From positions 1 through 9,614 of the forward strand of contig CAMDSU010000059.1 of NCBI GenBank assembly GCA_945907335.1: 9,614 bases of DNA, read 5' to 3'. Numbering within the stretch: the first letter of the stretch is position 1; the number at the start of each line of letters is the position of its first letter. Origin of the DNA: Bordetella parapertussis (GTDB lineage: Bacteria; Pseudomonadota; Gammaproteobacteria; Burkholderiales; Burkholderiaceae_C). Below the pieces are notes generated by a model. It had not been told where the DNA came from and did not search any database. It was given only the letters and a program-made list of their open reading frames with translations. Made by a program: the position numbers and the translations under genes. Positions 7,331 through 9,614 of the stretch are shown here, one piece after another.

Positions 7331-9614
7331 ATGGTGCGCGGTTATCCTCGAACGGCATGTGCATTTGCGACAAATCGCGCTTGGTTTCCACCAGAATCAG
7401 CGGGCCCTCGTCCAATACCACAGGCGCTGGACGCTCGCGTGGCACATGAACAGGCCGCGGCTCTGCAGCAATCGCTGCTTTCACTATGGCAATGCGCTCC
7501 GGGTTGGAGTTGATCCATTCCAAACCGCTGGACTGCGCCACCTGTTGCAACTGCTCCATGGGCAAGTCAAACGTGCTGACCTTGGGCATCGCCGTGGATG
7601 TGGAGGCAACTGTCGTGGTTGCTGCCACAGGCGTATGCGCGTGTTCTTGTGCGACAGGTGCATGACCGGTGTCTGATGCATGTGATGCAATGCCGTCATC
7701 TGACTGACCAGCTCTGGCTTGGCGTTCACGCCCAGGACGCTCGCGACCACGGCGCTCGCGGCGTTCATTGCCACGCTCGCCTTGTGGCGACACGGATTGA
7801 CCGTCTTCGATGCGTTGTGTTGCATGGAGGTCTGCGTCAGGGGCGTGAATCGCTTCATCTGCAGATGTGTTTGTTTCGCCGGCCGGCATTTGTGTAGAAC
7901 GCTCGCCACGGCGTGTGCGTCCGCGTCTGCCGTCGTTGCGTTCGCGCCCTTGGCGTGGCGGTCTGTCGCCATTGGCGTTGTCCGCCAGTTCTGCGGATTG
8001 CGCAGATGCGTCTTGATTGCCACTGTCATCCATGCGGGGCTCTTGGCGTTGACGCTCTGGTCGCTCACCACGTGCGTTGCGGCTTGGGCGGCCTTCATTG
8101 CGCTCACCGTTGCGCACTTCAGATTTTTCAGTGCGTTCGGTGCGGTCATTGCGGTCAGGGCGTGCTTCACCGCGTTCGGAACGTTCACCACGGCGTCCGC
8201 CGCGTCGTCCATCTGAGCCGCCGCGACCACCGCTGCGGCCGTCGCTGCGTTCGCCTGGTTTGCCGCTGGTGGAAGGTTTGTCGGTGGTTGGTGCAACGGG
8301 TGTGCTGTCGCCGCCAAACAAGCCTTTGAGCCAGCCGAAGAAGCCTTTTTCAGCAGGAGCCGGGGCGCTTGTCGATGGTTTCGCAGGTGCATTGCGTGTG
8401 TCCGCCACACGTGCCGGACGCGCTTCAGCAGCCGGCGCTGGCATGTCAGGCAACACGCCTTTGATGACCGGTGTTTGTTTGTTGGTCGGTTCTTGCGAAC
8501 GACGGGTAACCGCTGTCGGGTCTTCGATTTCTTCGGCCATTTTGTAGCTGGCTTGGATGCTGTCTAAGCGCGGGTCGTCGTGTTTCAGGCGTTCGAGTTT
8601 GTAGTTCGGTGTCTCCAGCCCTTTGTTCGGGATCAGCAACACATGGGTGCGTTGCTTCAACTCGATCTTGGCGATTTCCGGACGCTTTTCATTCAACAAG
8701 AACGACGCGACTTCCACCGGCACTTGCGCGTGCACGGCGGCGGTGTTTTCTTTCATTGACTCTTCTTGGATGATCCGCAAAATTTGCAGCGCCGAGCTTT
8801 CGGTGTCGCGCACATGGCCGGAGCCGCCGCAACGCGGGCAGGGAATCGATGCGCCTTCTGAGAGTGCCGGGCGCAAGCGCTGACGGCTCATTTCCATCAA
8901 ACCAAATTTGCTGATGGTGCCGAATTGCACACGGGCACGGTCTTGGCGCAGCGCATCGCGCAAGCGGTTTTCCACTTCGCGGCGGTTTTTCGATTCGTCC
9001 ATGTCGATGAAGTCGATGACGATCAGGCCGCCCAAATCGCGCAAACGCATTTGGCGAGCCACTTCGTCGGCGGCTTCCAAGTTGGTGCGGGTGGCGGTTT
9101 CTTCGATGTCGCCGCCTTTGATGGCGCGCGCGGAGTTGACGTCCACCGACACCAGCGCTTCGGTGTGGTCAATCACGATGGCGCCGCCCGAGGGCAGTGT
9201 CACGGTGCGGGCATACGCAGATTCAATCTGATGCTCAATTTGGAAACGGCTGAAAAGCGGCGTGTCGTCGCGGTAGCGTTTGACACGCGCAGCATGCTCG
9301 GGCATGACGTGCGCCATGAACTGCTGTGCTTGGTCGTAAATGTCGTCGGTGTCGATCAGGATGTCGCCGATGTCATTGTTGAAATAGTCGCGGATAGCGC
9401 GAATCACCAAGCTGGATTCTTGGTAAATCAGGAACGCGCCCTTGCCGCCTTTGGCTGCGCCGTCAATGGCGGTCCACAGTTTGAGCAAGTAGTTCAAGTC
9501 CCATTGCAATTCGGGGGCGCTGCGGCCGATGCCGGCAGTGCGCGCGATGATGCTGGAGCCGGAGGGGTATTCCAGCTGGTCCATGGCTTCTTTGAGTTCA
9601 GCCCGGTCATCGCC
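7329..9614 (-). CDS. rne: Ribonuclease E (5' end beyond the window)
   Basis: Essential endonuclease that cuts AU-rich single-stranded RNA, matures rRNA and tRNA and scaffolds the RNA degradosome. The frame is open to the right edge (10 codons before the Met at 9584), so the S1 domain is missing. Numbering from that Met: the 5'-monophosphate sensor in ARTAGIGRS (14-22); the DNase I-like catalytic domain with VDVNSAR (Asp148) and DFIDM (Asp191), the magnesium ligands by homology to E. coli Asp303 and Asp346; the zinc-link CPRCGGSG (Cys249, Cys252) that joins dimers into a tetramer; and the small domain with FLLNEKRPEI. From about 351 the protein becomes low-complexity: a short amphipathic stretch GFFGWLKGLFGG (414-425), an Arg/Gly/Glu-rich region (about 444-627), and a more ordered tail (671-751). 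The C-terminal extension excludes RNase G. It converges on hemY with 36 bases between the stop codons. Confidence 0.95.
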   Translation of the reverse strand, partial: GDDRAELKEAMDQLEYPSGSSIIARTAGIGRSAPELQWDLNYLLKLWTAIDGAAKGGKGAFLIYQESSLVIRAIRDYFNNDIGDILIDTDDIYDQAQQFMAHVMPEHAARVKRYRDDTPLFSRFQIEHQIESAYARTVTLPSGGAIVIDHTEALVSVDVNSARAIKGGDIEETATRTNLEAADEVARQMRLRDLGGLIVIDFIDMDESKNRREVENRLRDALRQDRARVQFGTISKFGLMEMSRQRLRPALSEGASIPCPRCGGSGHVRDTESSALQILRIIQEESMKENTAAVHAQVPVEVASFLLNEKRPEIAKIELKQRTHVLLIPNKGLETPNYKLERLKHDDPRLDSIQASYKMAEEIEDPTAVTRRSQEPTNKQTPVIKGVLPDMPAPAAEARPARVADTRNAPAKPSTSAPAPAEKGFFGWLKGLFGGDSTPVAPTTDKPSTSGKPGERSDGRSGGRGGSDGRRGGRRGERSERGEARPDRNDRTERTEKSEVRNGERNEGRPSRNARGERPERQRQEPRMDDSGNQDASAQSAELADNANGDRPPRQGRERNDGRRGRTRRGERSTQMPAGETNTSADEAIHAPDADLHATQRIEDGQSVSPQGERGNERRERRGRERPGRERQARAGQSDDGIASHASDTGHAPVAQEHAHTPVAATTTVASTSTAMPKVSTFDLPMEQLQQVAQSSGLEWINSNPERIAIVKAAIAAEPRPVHVPRERPAPVVLDEGPLILVETKRDLSQMHMPFEDNRAP
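7700..8255 (-). repeat. Arg/Gly/Glu-rich low-complexity region of RNase E
   Basis: Residues about 444-627 of the visible RNase E consist largely of degenerate short units such as RGER, RSER, GGRRG, RTER and RERRGRE, encoded by cgt/cgc-rich repeats on the minus strand. Such Arg-rich segments in RNase E homologues bind RNA and the helicase RhlB, and similar disordered regions can drive condensates. The repetition is degenerate, not a tandem repeat with fixed period. It also creates long spurious open frames on both strands across this stretch. Confidence 0.75.
8307..8348 (-). other. Predicted membrane-binding amphipathic helix of RNase E
   Basis: The residues KGFFGWLKGLFGGD form a short aromatic and basic helix right at the start of the disordered C-terminal half. 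Position and composition match the membrane-targeting segment A of E. coli RNase E (a similar FFGALKALF stretch). It would tether the enzyme to the inner membrane. This is by analogy only. Confidence 0.55.

Noticed and set aside
7484..8410. A 308-codon open frame on the minus strand, and several plus-strand frames, inside rne
   Set aside because: They lie in other frames of the Arg/Gly-rich region of RNase E. Their Ala/His/Val-biased composition is what repeated cgt/cgc codons give when shifted, and they have no family features.
7329..9614. RNase G instead of RNase E
   Set aside because: RNase G ends soon after the small domain; here about 390 residues of disordered scaffold follow.

Overview
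This window looks like chromosomal DNA of a betaproteobacterium, most likely of the order Burkholderiales and perhaps Comamonadaceae. The reasons are the tight hemC-hemD-hemX-hemY cluster beside a divergent ppc, the moderately high GC content (about 60% in samples of hemC), and an RNase E whose last ~80 residues (GLEWINSNPERIA, VPRERPAPVV, VETKRDLSQ) resemble what I recall from Burkholderiales RNase E proteins. The taxonomic call is an inference from protein character, not from a database search.

Layout from left to right. (1) Bases 1-208, minus strand: the N-terminal 69 codons of a small gene cut by the window edge. It is read from a GTG start with a good ribosome binding site and resembles the MGMT-like (alkyltransferase-like) family; at about 49% GC it is less GC-rich than its neighbours. 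(2) Bases 324-3143, minus strand: ppc, phosphoenolpyruvate carboxylase, with all catalytic and allosteric signature residues present. (3) Bases 3144-3236: a short divergent intergenic region with a 10-bp perfect palindrome. (4) Bases 3237-7292, plus strand: a compact four-gene tetrapyrrole operon, hemC, hemD, hemX, hemY. Gene junctions are 0 nt, a 4-nt ATGA overlap and 1 nt, so translation is probably coupled throughout. (5) Bases 7304-7330: a hairpin plus T-run that probably terminates the hem operon. (6) Bases 7329-9614, minus strand: most of rne (RNase E), convergent with hemY and truncated at its 5' end by the window edge.

How the genes work together: HemC polymerises porphobilinogen into hydroxymethylbilane and HemD cyclises it to uroporphyrinogen III, the precursor of heme and siroheme. 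HemX and HemY are inner-membrane accessory proteins encoded with them. PEP carboxylase replenishes oxaloacetate and RNase E turns over mRNA; neither is a direct partner of the hem genes.

I did not find an undescribed multi-gene system. The points most worth a second look are the hemC/hemD junction (same frame, separated only by one TGA, both genes starting with TTG), the GTG-started partial gene at the left edge, and the C-terminal architecture of RNase E. No tRNA, rRNA, CRISPR array or insertion sequence was seen, and no stretch above 300 bases lacks a gene.
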